From Prinia subflava (taxonomy: Eukaryota > Chordata > Aves > Passeriformes > Cisticolidae), in contig NC_086283.1 of the NCBI RefSeq assembly GCF_021018805.1, forward strand, positions 16,768,162 through 16,832,161: a stretch of DNA of 64,000 nucleotides. Direction: 5' to 3'. Positions within the stretch are counted from its first letter, which is position 1. Every line of letters starts with the position of its first letter. Shown here one piece after another: positions 17,701 through 32,700 of this stretch. Below the pieces are notes generated by a model, which did not search any database, was not told the DNA's origin, and saw only the letters and a program-made list of their open reading frames with translations. Position numbers and translations under genes: made by a program.

Positions 17701-20700
17701 TTTAACTTCTTTTCTCTAATAGCTACAAGCATACAGATGAGAACAACTTAAGCTGTGAAGGTCCACCTATGGAGATTCCTGGAGAATTCACCAATAAACT
17801 GAATTTGGTTTACACTTACTCTGTGACATTTGAAGTAAGTATTAAATCTGTTACATGAATACATAATTCCCCAAAAGAGAGAAATCAAAGCAATTGGATA
17901 ACTTGCTAATGGGCATAACTGGATTACAGAATTGTAAATTCTGTACGGATGGTCTTGAGAGGTATTTTTCTGAAAATCTTAATAGGTTTTTTATTCCTGT
18001 AATTTAAGTGACACAATGAAAATATAAATGAAGACTTTTTTTCCCTGTGTTCTATTACTAATAGAAAATCAGTGGACTGAATAACTGGAAGAGTTGTCCT
18101 CCTTGAGGTAAACTCTGCTTTGAGATTTCAGTCAGAGTGCTGAGTCTTATGTTGAAGAACAGTTTATATTTGGGGGCATGTCTTTGTTAATGTTGACTGT
18201 AAAGCTTTATCTTGTGAGGTTGCAGGGTTTGTCTCATTTTGTGTGTTTTTTAGTTTGTCCACTGGCTTTTATCTTGAGTAGATGATAGTTTATTTTTTAG
18301 AGTTAATACTCTAATGTTTACTAATGCACTAATGCTTTATTCAGCCTGTAATGACTTAGGAGGAAATTGCTTTCTGGCAAATGGGTCTTTACCCCAGCAT
18401 GGAAAATGAGCCTCCTGTGGGTGTGACAATAATTTCAAATCTCTGTTCCAGTCTGTCCTGAAGGCATGGTTGTTTTTCTGATGTAAGACACCAATCTTAG
18501 AGGGTTTGGCTTGAGACCACCAGTTTGTTTTGGACAGGTAGTGAAGCAGCTGTGATACGGCAACAGTTTTCATCCTGCCAAATTGAATTTGATTTGAACC
18601 AGTGATCTTGAGGTGCAAGGCTCTGTAGCCTGTTACTTTTCCCTTGAGACACCCGATCCTCTTTCGACTCTTTTTCCTACATGAATGAGCTTTCTTTCAT
18701 TAACATTTGTGTTTAAATCTCGAGGTAAATTGTGATTCAGAACTTTAGTGTGAACTTTTTCTGGTTACATAATGGGTGTTTGGGTACCTACACTCTTTCT
18801 CCTTGTCGTGGAGCAGGTAAGGTTCACATCCAGTGGTTCGGATACTTCCAGCAGATGGCACTTTAAAACTGCTTATTCTCTCTGTCATCCATAAAGCTTG
18901 GTTTTCAATAGTATCTCATGTGTTTTAGTTTTTATTGGTAGTTTCAAAATGAGTTAAAAGGGGGCTGTTGATCAGTGAGAAGTGTTTTTAAATAGAAAAG
19001 CATCAGTTTTGCTAAGCCTGAAGCAGTAAAATATATAACTGTTTTATGGTCCTTTCTAATATGGCAGCAGATGAGAAAGTTATGGTATCTGCTTTAATTA
19101 GTTGAAATGGACAAGGTATTTAGCACTGGGTGAAAAGTATACATCATCATAGCTCTAATATTTAGTACACAAGTGTACAAAAATGTAAGCATGAGAGCAG
19201 TTTGCTACTCAGCTGTGCAAACTTAGCACCTTGTGAGTAAATGAAGAAATTCATCAGAACTTCATGCCAGTCAAGGGATGAAATTTGGTAGCAGAACAAC
19301 GCATGTGTACATCCAAAGTGAACAACTGGGGAGGATAAGGCTTGTGGATCAGAAAGAGTCCTCTGTTGTACACATGAAGGTCCATCACAGGAATATCTAG
19401 AAGTCAAAGTTGTCTGCCAGAAATCAGAGTAGAAAATATTCTGTGTCAGCCAGCACTATGGCAGAGATTGAAGGAGCCTGTGCTAAATACATTAAAGGTG
19501 ATGAGAAAAATATATTTCTAGTTTCCCCTGGAATTTCTCTCTGGAGTATTCTTGACAAAGCTGAAGTTTCAAAATCAGTGTTCTATGCTTGGAAAATCTT
19601 GTAGTGGTGGCATGATTGTTTTTGAGCAGTTGGGATCTGCAGGCAGCTACATCCCAAATCATGGAAAGATGAGGCTTAGTTGAAGCCTAAGTTAAAGTTA
19701 GAAGATGTGGATAGGAGACTTCAATGAAAAGATGCACTTTTAGAGTCTCTAGAGATGAGTTAATGGGAGAGAGCTTTTACATCCAGAGTTGGTGGCCAGC
19801 TTAGAAATGATTGCTGTCTGGAAGGTTTGGGGAAGGGATGTGGTATGCTTATTCCCTTCCGGAGACTGCTACAACTTGTACTTGCTTCTGTTAATTACTG
19901 TTTCATTTCCTTATAGGAAAAGAATAGTATTAAGTGGGCTTCCAGGTGGGACTACATTTTGGAGTCCATGCCGCATACGAACATCCAGTGGTTTAGGTAA
20001 GATTTGCATTTATTCAGTGAGTAACCTTGCAGGGGAGCACAAAGATTTCTTAGTTGTACTTCTAGGGAAATAGAACAAAATCTGTAGGTTTTCAGTCAAG
20101 AAAACTTTTTGCTTTCATATGTGAAGTAAGTTTTCATCTCTTGGGAGCAATTGTATTAGTGCATTTTGTTAAAGGAATGCATCATCAGTATCCAAAAGGA
20201 AAGCAGCTTCGATTGTTTTGCTTTGTCATCTCCATTCTGGAGAAGTTTTGAGTCATTGCAGCTCTGCAGTATTCTTATTGTTACCATCAGGCTTTGACTG
20301 CCATGTGAGAGGTACGTCTAGATATGTATAATGCATGTTTTGTACTCAGCAGTTGATTACAGTAAAAAAGTGTTTTCTATGAGTAAAAGATGGATGTGAA
20401 AAGCTCTTCCTTATTTTATTTCCCTCCATAGCATGGAAATGATACTACATAAGTATATAAATTGTGTTGAAGTGTTAATGTTTTGCAATATAAATCTTGA
20501 AAAGACTAATCCAAATAAATTGTTCTCTACAAAACATTAAATGGCACAATATCGATTTCATTAGTTGATAGATATAAAACCTACTTGACAGTCTTTAAGA
20601 ACCGTAGCTGTTTCACTAGGGAAATTACTTCTGAGCTGTATAAGAGGAAAATAAAGAAAAGCAGTATGTAACTGTCTTCAGAATTAGCAAGGTATCATGA

Positions 20701-23700
20701 AATATTGTTTCTGTTTTCCAAGAAGTCACAGACTTCTAAGTTGTGTACCTTTATCTTCTGTGGATGAGAAAATACTGAAAGGCTTGAATATCTAAGGTTT
20801 TTCCTCAGATCTGAGCTGTACATGTAGTATGAACTGGTACATCTCCTGAAACCTGAAAAACTGTATTCAAAGTTTGACTTTTTCTTTATCTACAGTATCA
20901 TGAATTCCCTCGTAATTGTTCTCTTCTTATCTGGCATGGTGGCTATGATCATCCTGAGGACTCTTCATAAAGATATTGCAAGATACAACCAGATCGACTC
21001 TTCTGTGAGTAAAATTTACAGCTTTTACATGAGCACATTTTTCTGTCCACAGTGATGTCTATCCTTAGTTGTCAGTACACTCTAGAGAGATATATAACTG
21101 TGATGAGTTTGATACATGCTAATATCTCTGGGGGTTAAAAATTATTGGAGATAATCTGATTAACATAGGCTGATACAGATTTATGTTACCTGTGGATGGA
21201 AAGTGTGGTGGAATCACTTTGTTTAGTTAGGAGACCATAATACGGCAGTTCATGTGCAACACTTCTGACCTCTAGCAGTGTTAGGACTACTTGGTATGTC
21301 TGTAAATGATATTGTATTTTATTTGTGAATACAATTCCCATGGTAATCGCTGTATTAAGCTGAGTCTAGTTTAAATTAGTGAGATGACTGAAGCCTGTTG
21401 CCATCCAGCTGAACCTCTTGAGAGTTTTTTTGAGACATTTACTCCTTAAAATGGGAAAGCAGTAGGTTCCTATAGTGGAAGAGAATATAACTGATTTTGA
21501 GTTGAAAAGACTTGACCAGTAGACTGAGAGTAATTTTTACTCAGCCTTTTTCTCATTGTAAAAGTGGTATCTGCAACTTAAATATGAGAAGTAATGTCAG
21601 ATGCTACAAAGGTTTGAATTTTCACTCTTGTTGCGGCCATCTGGTTAAAGAGATACTTCAAAATGCACAGAAATGTTTCCTATTGAAACTAAAACCTCTG
21701 AAAATGCTTCTGTTCTTCTTAGTGTTTTAAATATTGAATATCTTTTGTTAATATAAATCCATACAGTGATTTAAAGTGAATGATTTTTTCTCACATCCTT
21801 TAAATGAGGATGTGTTTGTGAAGCTTGTTTGATCTCTCAAATTATCTTCAGTATTTTATACTGTGTTGTCTTTATTAGTTGATCATTCCTAATGTGATAA
21901 AAAGCAAGACTTGTGGAAGCTTGATTAGTTTTTATGAGTAACAGCAGGGATAGGTGTGACTTTCAGAAAGCCACAGTTTTTTATTTTCTTGCCAGGTGTA
22001 AGGGACTTAAAGATCTCTTGCAGTTCAATGAGCTTCTTTAAAAAGGTGTGAAATAATTGTGCAAAAGAGGACCTGGGCTGAAAAAGATGCAGGGAAGCAA
22101 ATTAGTATCTCACATTTAGGGGATGCTGGTGATTGTACTTCAAAAGAGATTGATGCACCAGCCAGTGACTGTGGTCTTAGAATGTGCATTTAATATTTCA
22201 GCTGATGCTAGCTGGCTCTTAGTGTGATGTGGATTTAGTAAGACATTCATTAATGAAGTGTTTAGAAATCATTAGATTACTTTTAGGGTCTTAGGACTAA
22301 GAAAGGATTCCTGAACTGAAGAGAACGCATGTTTTCACCAGTGAGAAAGCTCTTTTTCTTGTTTATTTATTTATTTTTTATTTTTTCTAAAATTTTTTGA
22401 CAATGAATATTGAATGTAGGGGACTTTAATCTTTGTTAGTATGTTTTGGGAACTAAGCTAAATTAATGGTAAGATGAGGATTACTGCATCTTTGAAAATT
22501 TAATTTTGCTCTAATATTTTTTGAAACTCAAAGATATAGCATACTACTTGGTTTAATTGTACAGTTCTTATCATTATGCTGTATGTTAAAAGTTAGCAAA
22601 TTAAATTAATTATTAAATACTGCTGAACTTTTTGAAACATTTTCTGTGTTCTGTCAGGACATGAGGTACTAAGCATTGGTTCCTGCTTAGTGGTCACCAT
22701 TTTGGAAACAGAGATTTGCTTCTGGTGGTAACCTTTGCAACTCTTTCATTCCTTACTTACAACTTCCTGGGAAAAACCTTTCTTCTGTCTTACCTCAACA
22801 ATTTTCTCGTCATTATCACAATCAGTTGAAGTTCAGACTTACAGGAAGTTTTGTATTTATGGTTCTTTGACCAAACAAATCTTTCTTTGCTGGAAGAACA
22901 TTGACGTGTTGGAATTATACCTGGATATCTAGTATTGTTTTCTATCACGTATTGTTTTCTATCAGGCATGATTTTGTATTTTAATCAGTTATCTTGTTTT
23001 AATAGTCTTCAATTTTTGTTTTCATATATCAGCCTTCTGAGAGTAATTTCTAGCAAGCAGACGTATCAGTATGGGGAAAGCAAAGATTGTCTTCCAGAAA
23101 AAGAAAATTTACATCATTTATTGCCATTTAGGGTGCTCTATGTCATTCACCAGTGTGGTCTGCTTTCTTTCTTACCCTGTTTTTTGGCAAGCATTAATTC
23201 TAGTGGTAAGCAGTCCTTTGAACTGAACTCAGTATTCCTACATGAATGGAATCTGTAGCTTTTAACTGTAAGACAAGTAGAGAGTCTTCTTGTGGGGTTT
23301 GGTTCTCTGTGGTTGTGTGCATTAGTTTTGTTGTTGGCTGTTTTTTGTGAGGGGAGGTGTCTGTTTTGAGTGACTTTATTGAAAAGTTTTGTGTTTCAGC
23401 AGTGGTTCCTTAGAGCCACTGGACTAAGGTTTCCCCCTCCCCATTCCATTCTTCCATTCATTCAGCTCTGGCAGTGGGACAGAGTTGTAGTGTTGGTACT
23501 TGTCTCTCATGATTCCAAGGAGCAAACTTCCTTCTGGAGTACAGAGGCGGTTTCATTCTTTTCCAGTATTGTCATTGAGACCAATGGGCTTTGAAATTGA
23601 AGCATAAAAAGATAAATGCATGAACTAGATTGAAGTTAAAACTACACTGAATGCTTTGTTTTTGTTTAAATTTAGAATGATGTTCTATGATTTGACTAAT

Positions 23701-26700
23701 TACATTTGCTTTTTCTTGCTTTAGGAGATGAGAATTTTCTTGATAAATCTTGCCTTTTTCACCGAACCATTAGGGGGTTATAAAATCAATGAGTGATGAA
23801 TCAGCTGCAATTAGTCTGGCTTTGGATCCTAACTGGAAGCTAATCAAACTTTAAATATGTATTTTGCATCTTGTTTGTGTTAAATCACTACTGCATTATG
23901 TATCGCTGCTAAAGACATTGTTGATTTTATACAGGAAGATGCCCAAGAGGAATTTGGCTGGAAGCTGGTTCATGGAGATGTGTTTAGACCTCCAAGGAAG
24001 GGAATGTTACTGTCTGTCTTTTTGGGCCAAGGAACCCAAATTTTCATTATGACGTTTATTACTTTATGTAAGTAACTTCATTAAGGGGGTGTGTATGTAG
24101 TGTAATAGTAATAAGAAAGATGCAATATTATTAAACAAATGACAGAAGCTTTCTTTTGGAAATGAAGTCCTTCCTTTCATAACATAAAATATTAATGCAA
24201 TTTCATAACAGTAATTACATAGCTTCAGTAATGCTGTTGTATGCACTGTCATTGAGAACATTGTGATAGCTGGGCTAACGCAGATTCTTCATGAATTCAG
24301 AAATTAAACTTTCTTCTTACAAGTTTCTTTTCAAAAAACATAGTTTTGCATGGTGGAAATTATCCAGGGCTCCAGTAATCCAAGTTCAAAGATGTAATCA
24401 AATCTTTAATGTTCTGAGAACCCTCTGTCCTTTATGTTGGACATGAGCCTGCAGCCGTAAAGAAATATAAGCGAGAGTGCACACCAGTGCAATAGCACTG
24501 ACACAATGCTCAGATAATAAAAGCCTACCATAAATAGCTATATATACATGTGATTATGTAACCTGCCATGAGATGGTATTTTATTATTGGTTATCTGCAA
24601 AGTTTATGAGCATTTCTTCTCTTACTGTACAGTAGAATTGGAAAGTACTCTGACATTTAGTACAAAACAAGAATCTTTCAAATTTTGTTCTCCAGGTTTA
24701 ATTCAGATCTTGCTCTTTCATAGGGAAGCTGCTTTTTTCTATTTATTGCACGATACTGTAAGATTACTAGAATTTTCTTGGTAGGCTTGTCTTTCAGTGC
24801 TGATCACAACTCTGTATCTTGGTTAGCAGTGATAGTTTCCTGCACCATCAGTGTAGTAGTATAGGAAAAAAAGATGAAAAGAGAAAATGCTTTTGATGGA
24901 TGGTGGCATTTTTTTTTCAGTCTTTTGGCTATGAGAAGTCTTCTACTTAAGAGATGAGGTGGAAATAATGCTTTTGAATGAAACAGTGCCATTAAGGATA
25001 TGTTCATGTGATGAGGTTGTACAAGAACTTACGCACTCAGCCTTCATTTAAATATGTGGTAGTGAAAGAGAGAAACCTTCATAGTGGTCTGTGTTATAGG
25101 GATATTTTGACATGTGTCCACAAATAAAATCTTTTTGTTTCTTTAGTCCTAGCTTGCCTTGGTTTCCTTTCTCCTGCCAACCGTGGTGCTCTGATGACCT
25201 GTGCAGTTGTATTGTGGGTTTTACTGGGAACTCCAGCTGGTTATGTGTCTGCTAGAATGTACAAGAGTAAGTACATGCATTTATTTAATGTGACACAACA
25301 TGTTAAATTCAGAATTGCTGGGCTGAATATAGTCCTCCAGCTGGAGCTGGTGTCTCAGGCAGCATATCTGCTTCTTGCTGCCGTTCTACAAAGCAGATGG
25401 AAAAAGGCATGACTTTGAAATTGTGTTTACTTTTTCTTCTCAGCATTCAGAGGTGAGAAGTGGAAGACCAATGTCTTGCTTACAGCTCTGCTCTGCCCTG
25501 GGTTAGTATTGTTTCCCCTCATTCTTTCCTTTATTCTTAAGTATAGACGACTCTTAAGTGGAAAGGAGTTGGGGAAAAGCCAATAGTTATGATGCTTGAC
25601 TGTGTGATTTTGTTTATGGTACTCCCAAGCTGCTGTTCTATTGTACGTTACCTATCTGTGAATATAAAGAAAAGTGAATTCTCTTTCTTTGAGGAGCTGG
25701 AGCATAGTAGTCTAGAACACAGCTAGGTTCTTGGCTTCTTGTTTTGTTGTCAGCTGCGGGAGTAGGAGGAATAAGGCAACTCTCTTGAAAGGTTGTGTCA
25801 CAGCCTTTGGGAATCACTGCAGCAGAACATTGGGCACAATGAGGGGGTAATTCCAGTTAGGTACTGCAGTACTCAGTATGTGCCGGGTAATTCTGGTTAT
25901 AATCTTCTTACATAAATGTAGGTGGTGTCCAGTTTATGGTATGGCTGTAGTGTGTATCATACTATACAGTGTGTCCTGCTTGGGAAGGGCAATAGCACTT
26001 CAACCTTTCATTTTCTCATAGCTCTTATGACCTTTTGTGAGAGTTAGTGGGGGCAGGAAGCAGAAGCTACTTTCTTCTGCAAGTCTTCCATGTTTCTTGG
26101 TTGCAACTTTGAGTACCTGAAGTTATCCCTTGGCAAAAGTGGAAGAAAATATTATAAACTTCTTCAGGTATTTCTAGCCCTCAAAAACCTCAGAATGAAT
26201 AAAACATGACTTGGCTTTAAGTAAAGCAGAATTTCGTCAAATGAAAGGTAATGTACTTGATAACAACCAAATGTAGTATTTCTGTGAGAAATATTTCTTC
26301 TAAACAGAAAGTGCTTCAGTCTCCCTCCTGTCATTTAGATGTTGTGAGGAGAGAGAGGAAAAATGTATTGATGGAAGGAATACCGTGCTGATCAGTTAAA
26401 CTCCCAAATAAATTGAGTGTCACAGAGGAAGGAAAATGACTGGGCTGATAGAATATGAACAGATAACCTGATTACACTGTGCTAATTTAGTGAATTTCCA
26501 TAATATCATAAACAGCCCAAGGCCTTTTTAATCTCAATAGACTGATAGGAGTTCATATTTGCAGTATTTTTTCTAACTGTGGAGGGGGTAAGTGAGGTCT
26601 GTGTTATGAGCCTGGGTAGATGATAAAGATCAGAAAGACTTCAAAAATGGATTTGATTTTTATTTTTTGTTCAACAAGATGCTTACACCAGGGGTCACTT

Positions 26701-29700
26701 GGGTGTGCTTATTGAACAAGTCTGTTCCCCCAAACAGTTTTGGCAAGTGTCAGGCCTCTCCTAGGACAAAAAGGAGCCTGTTTGTTCTCTAATCCTTCCT
26801 CCTTCCTTTTTAAATTAAATACAGTGAAAGGATGCATGTTTGCTTCAGGGCTACTTAAATTCTGTCTCAGGAACACTTTTTTGACAAAACCCAGAAAGTG
26901 GTGCACTTTACAGGACCCTTTCTGAGACTGAATTTTCTGTGGTGCATCTTTGAATCCAGGAATAATGGCAGTTAACACAAGCTTCTTTTTATGTGCAGTT
27001 CCTTTGCAGAATGAACATTCTGCTGTGTTTTCAGAATGAGATGTTTGTAATCTTCATCTCATTGATTCAGCAACACCTTGATTCTCATCTCTGAGTTGTT
27101 TTCTAGTTTTTGTCCAGAATGTTTAGAAAATGAGGCAGACGTGTTTAATGGGGGATGGAAAAGCAGGTCTAGAGACAAGTCATAACTCCTGCAGTCTTTA
27201 TTTAAATTCTCCAGAAGCACAGGCTACTTAATATGTGTAACTTCATGCTGATACAAATATTTCTGTTGTAGAGCAGAGCCCTCTGTAATTCCCGCTTCCC
27301 TTTATGACACAAACTGCAGCAGCACATTAGGTCTGTTGTGAAAATCCCTGGGGCTTCCTACGTAGGAGACTTTGCTATCACTATATTTATTCAGAAATAA
27401 TTTACTATTTGTAAAGAACATAAATAAATGAAACATTTATGGTTTTAATAGGAAACAAGGTTCAGATAAGGAGTTTTTAAATTTATTCTATATTTTTCCA
27501 TTCTTTGTATAGATATTTTCAGTGGCATGTTTTGGTGTTACGTACAGAGTCTTTATTTAAATAATGGCTTTACCATAGGTACCTACATTACAAGCACTGG
27601 GTGGTGAAGGCATTTTTACTTTAACTCTACCAGTGGTGAAAGGAACTTGGACTGTTGGGAAATTGGAAAATTGAAAGAAGCTACGTTTATTTTAACTGAT
27701 TTACATTTTGTAATACTAAGTGATATTTAGTCTTTCTTGAGTATTTTAATATATTTTCTGATTTTATTTTTCAGGATTGTGTTTGCTGATTTCTTCATTA
27801 TGAATCTCATTCTGTGGGTGAAAGGCTCCTCAGCTGCCATCCCTTTTGGCACTTTGGTTGCTATCCTTGCTATGTGGTTTGGAATTTCAGTCCCACTAAC
27901 CTTTGTTGGTGCCTATTTTGGCTTCAAAGAGAAGGTAGGACCCTTTGAATACAGATTTGAAATACACCTGTTCTCTGTAATTGAGCTATTGAATCTCTAA
28001 GCAAGAGTTCTAGACAGGATCAGGTTGGATTGAAATATCTGTGATCCCATGATTGTAAACCAATATTTTACTGTCTTGATACTGAAACAGAGTGTATGTT
28101 TGTAATATACACCGTTTGTAGTATACACCAAACAGTTTTTTTCTGTCCATTCACTGGAATCAGGTTTTAATAATGTTCTCGGAGCTTTTACTTGCTTTTT
28201 GTGCTTCAGCAATACCTTGGTAGCAATACCTTGGTAGCAATACCTTGAGTTTTGAAGTAGTGCTTCAGAGAGGCTTCAGTTGTGTACTTCACTAGTTTGA
28301 AGTAATGCCAGACAGCTAAGAAAAAGACCATGTTACAGCATTTTTAAAAATTTTATTTTGTTTTTAATTAAGGACTCAACAGATTTCTTTCTTTCGTGTT
28401 CTGCCATGCTTACTGGTCCATAGTTGGAATGTCTAAAGCACACGTGCTTTTTCCTAGTGGTGGACATCAAGTTTATAGGTTTCTTTGTTTGATAATTTGT
28501 GGTGGCTTATGAATGAAAAGATGTTTATCAAATCTTTATATGCTAATGCTAGAGAAAAGTAGTCTTATTTATGATGTAATAACTCATCTTTTATTTCTAT
28601 TATTTTTTTCTGCAGCCCATTGAGCATCCAGTGCGTACAAACCAGATTCCTCGCCAAATCCCAGAGCAGTCATTTTTCACAAAGCCATTGCCTGGTATCA
28701 TCATGGGTGGTATCTTACCCTTTGGCTGTATTTTTATTCAACTTTTTTTCATTCTGAATAGCATTTGGTGAGTATCTAGTTATACAATATAATATTATAT
28801 AGTATCTGTGTATTATCAAACACACTGTGAGTTTGAACATCCCAGAGCAAATAATATGTTTTTATTTGTTTTTAATTTTAGGTCTCATCAGATGTATTAC
28901 ATGTTTGGATTCCTGTTCCTAGTTTTTATAATTCTTCTAATTACGTGTTCAGAAGCTACAGTTTTGCTGTGCTACTTCCATCTGTGTGCAGAGGTAAAAG
29001 TTACAGTTCTGATGTAGATATGACTTGTGGCTGGAAGGTGTTAGACACGCAGATGAGGTGTTCACATACATTGTCAAGTGCTGGACACTATGAACTGATT
29101 GCGTTTTCAGCCTTGGCTTGCCTGTCTTAGCCACTCTTCTGAAATGCCCCCTTTGCTTCAAAATCCACTGCTGGCGACAGATAAGCAAAACCGAACAGCT
29201 TTGATCTTAGAGTAATTTCATCTTCCTAGTGGAAGCAATACAGCTGACTTCGAAGAAAGAAAATATCTACATGCTATGTGGAATTTTTCTGAGCCAAATT
29301 TTACAGAATTAAATGTGTTTCATAAGACAGTGTTATTTTTTTCACCATCTTATCTATATTCCATTTCCTACATGATGATTCTGAGTGAGTGGTTTATTGT
29401 TTCTTTCAGGACTATCACTGGTGGTGGAGGTCGTTCTTGACTAGCAGCTTTACAGCAGTTTATCTCTTCATCTATGCAGTCCATTACTTCTTCTCCAAAC
29501 TCCAGATAACAGGAACTGCCAGCACCATTTTATACTTTGGTTACACAATGATCATGGTCTTGATTTTTTTTCTTTTCACAGGTAAGTACAATATTCAAAC
29601 TAAAATTAATATGAATATATTAATATTCAAACTAAAATTAATATAGTATTAATATTAATATATTCAAACTAAAAATTCTGATTTTGAAATGAGAAGCATT

Positions 29701-32700
29701 AGGTGAAATTTAGATTATGTGAAATATTAAATACAATTTATGGCTCTTTAGGCAGTGTAACTTACATGGTTTGTGACACCACACAGCCCAGTCAGTTATT
29801 TTTTATATTTTTTCCTAACTTGAAATTACATTTATTTATGGTAGAGTGAATTTTCCTTTATTGAATATTATATTAGCAGTGAGTTCAAACCCGTGTATTT
29901 TCAAAGGCCTATTCTTGTTCACTTTGATATCGAGTATTAACTTGATTCTGGATTTTGTAATTGGTTCTAGAAGTTCTGTGGTTAGGAGATAATTTCACTC
30001 TGTGTATGGCTGATAAAAGATATTTTCAGCTTTCACTATCAGCAAGTGAAGGAGGCTGGTGCTGGGGGAGAAGTGAATGTTGGCAAGATCGAGTTTTAGT
30101 ACTGTTAGAGTTGTCTTAACTGGTCATTGAACCACTTCATAGTGATGGAAATCCTAACTGGATTAACTGATAACTGGAGGAACTGATTTGAAATAAGGCT
30201 TTCCAGTGTTACTTGTCCAACTTTTCTGATACAGCTCATGCAGACCAAGTGTCTTCAACAGGATTATTTTAATGTTCATAATCACTTGACTGCAACAATA
30301 ATTTTGAGGTTGATTTGATGAGAAATCTGTGCCAAATTTACCATGTGTTAGTGAAACAAGAAGCTCTTTGAAGGGTACTGGCCTTGAAAAATAGCCATGA
30401 GTGTTTTACATTGGTGTTCATCATACTGCTGCTGTTGTATATGTAGATTTAACACATGAAGTCAGATCTTTGAGGCATCACTGCTTGGCTTCATGAAATA
30501 CTGCAATGACAGAACTAGAGAAAATGCTTGTTCATATATGATGGGCTGTTCATAAAAACAGCTGTGATAGTCACTCCAAAGATTTGTAGTAGAGGATTTC
30601 TCTGTGGATGGCATGGTGGTTTATATTGCTACTTTTTAACTTTTTCTGCCTGTTTGTTGAAAGCTGCTGTGATTACTTTGCATTCATGTTGTGGAATGCA
30701 TCTTTTAGTTAAGTGCAGTTAATGCAGTTGAAAAAGAGTGGCTCAAATAGGTAATGAAAGTAAGTCTTAGCGTCAGACGTCAAGTTTGTCAGTGTAGCAG
30801 TAAGAAGGACTTCTTTCATCCTTGTTTTTTCTACTACTGATTGACACAAAGCAAAAAAATCACTGTTCATAAAAACCTGAAGAAAATTCCTTCGTGTTTG
30901 AACAAAGCAGTTATGCTGTAGAAATGATAATAAATAACAGTAACTGTCACTTATTGCTGAGTTTTGTTCTTTAGAAATGTGTCTCCTAAGAAGAACGATA
31001 AAAGTTCTAAAAGGAAGTAGGAGAAAAAATGAAGAAGGATTTAATTTTTTCCTCTTTTTTAATTATTAGAAGGCAAACGTGAAAGTTTGCGTATTGCTAG
31101 TTAAACCTCTGCCTAAGTCGTGGTGCAACAGACAAGTTCCAGATGTCTTCTATAATATCTATCTATGTATACTTTAAAAAAACTCAAAAACAGTAATCTA
31201 AAATGTTTTAATAATTTTTATTTAATTTAATAATTGCTTTTATACCAAAGCAATATGCTAATATGTGTCAGGATTTTAGCATAGGTTAGTTGCAATCCTG
31301 CCAATTTCAATATCACTTATAATATGCAAATTGATGGCATTAAAAACATCTCTTTCATATATAAAATGATAATTGAAATCGTTATGGCAGGTACTGAAAT
31401 GGTGTTAAAACCTTCAGATATGCTCATCCTGGAGTTCTTGATATGAAGGCCGATGAGGCCCCCAAGTACAATAATGAACTGTACTGCTGGTTTTTTTGCA
31501 GCATCATCCTTTTCTTTTGGAATAAACCCACAATGGTGCTCCCTGTGCTGCTTTTGTCGCTCATGAGGAAAGCTACTGCATGGTCCTCATTTTTTTTGAC
31601 ACTTAATAGAACAGCTAGTCACTAGAAGGCTAATGGGTACAACAGATACACAGAATACATAATAAATCATTGCTAATGCAAAATGCTGTGATAACTTTCT
31701 TTTCCATATCTAGTTAGGTGATAGATCTTTGGGCTCGAAGTGTAAGCTGTTCTGGACAAATGGCACAAAGAGAAGATGCTTAACTTTGCTTGTTTTGTAA
31801 AATACTCCGTAGCAGCCATTGTTTTAGAAAATAAGGGTTCAGTCTGTCACAGTTTCTGGAGGTGAAGGAGTTTGCTAATGTAATTTTGCACACTGTTTGA
31901 TTAATAGTTTACCAAAAATGGGACCTTGATCTCTTCCACTTAAGTTAGCACTCGGTATTTTGGTTTCCTCTGTTCTTGCCTACTAGGTCTCAGAACTCTG
32001 ACAGAAATATAAAGGGCAGTGTTAACACCTCCTCATGGCAGCAAGTTGTGTTACCAAAAGGATCATAATGAATAAGTAAATGGGAACTGAGTGCTTGTAT
32101 GGCAACACTGACAGTAATCTGACCAGTGAAATCCAGTGGTGTGTACACCCAAACCAGACAATTTGATTTTAATGTACAAAGTGCAGCTAATCTTTCAAGA
32201 AATAACAAGTGTGGTTGGATAGGAATAGCTACATGATTACATGTATTTTATTCGTGGAGGCAAAAAAATGCTGAACATAGTCAAAGCATGTTTCTTTACA
32301 ATGACCTCTATTTTTGAACATCATTTTCACTTGTGAGTTAATGCCATTTTCAAAATTGAGTTTTGATCTTCTGCGTACATTGTGTTTAGAATCTGAGATT
32401 CTGAAGCACCCACCACTGTGCAGTGTTTGAAACCAGTATGATACAGAGAGCTTTTAAGGTACATGAGAAGTATCAGCCAAGTGCAGAGTGCTTTTCTATT
32501 TGCTTTCTTACAATCTGCTCGTGCTCTGAATTCTTTTTTCTTCATTAAACAATAAAGCTGGAAGAGATGAGTAGAGCAGAAGAGTCTCCTTAATGTATTT
32601 TGACATTCTGTGCACTAATCCTTTTTTCTAATTTTGAATTTAACCTGGTTTACTAATAACTGTCCTTTACTCAGTTCTATGCTGGCTTTGTGTATAACAT

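Noticed and set aside
31443..31625. Possible coding relic in the last intron of the TM9SF2-like gene
   Set aside because: The frame is 60 codons, unlike known proteins, and has no flanking splice signals.
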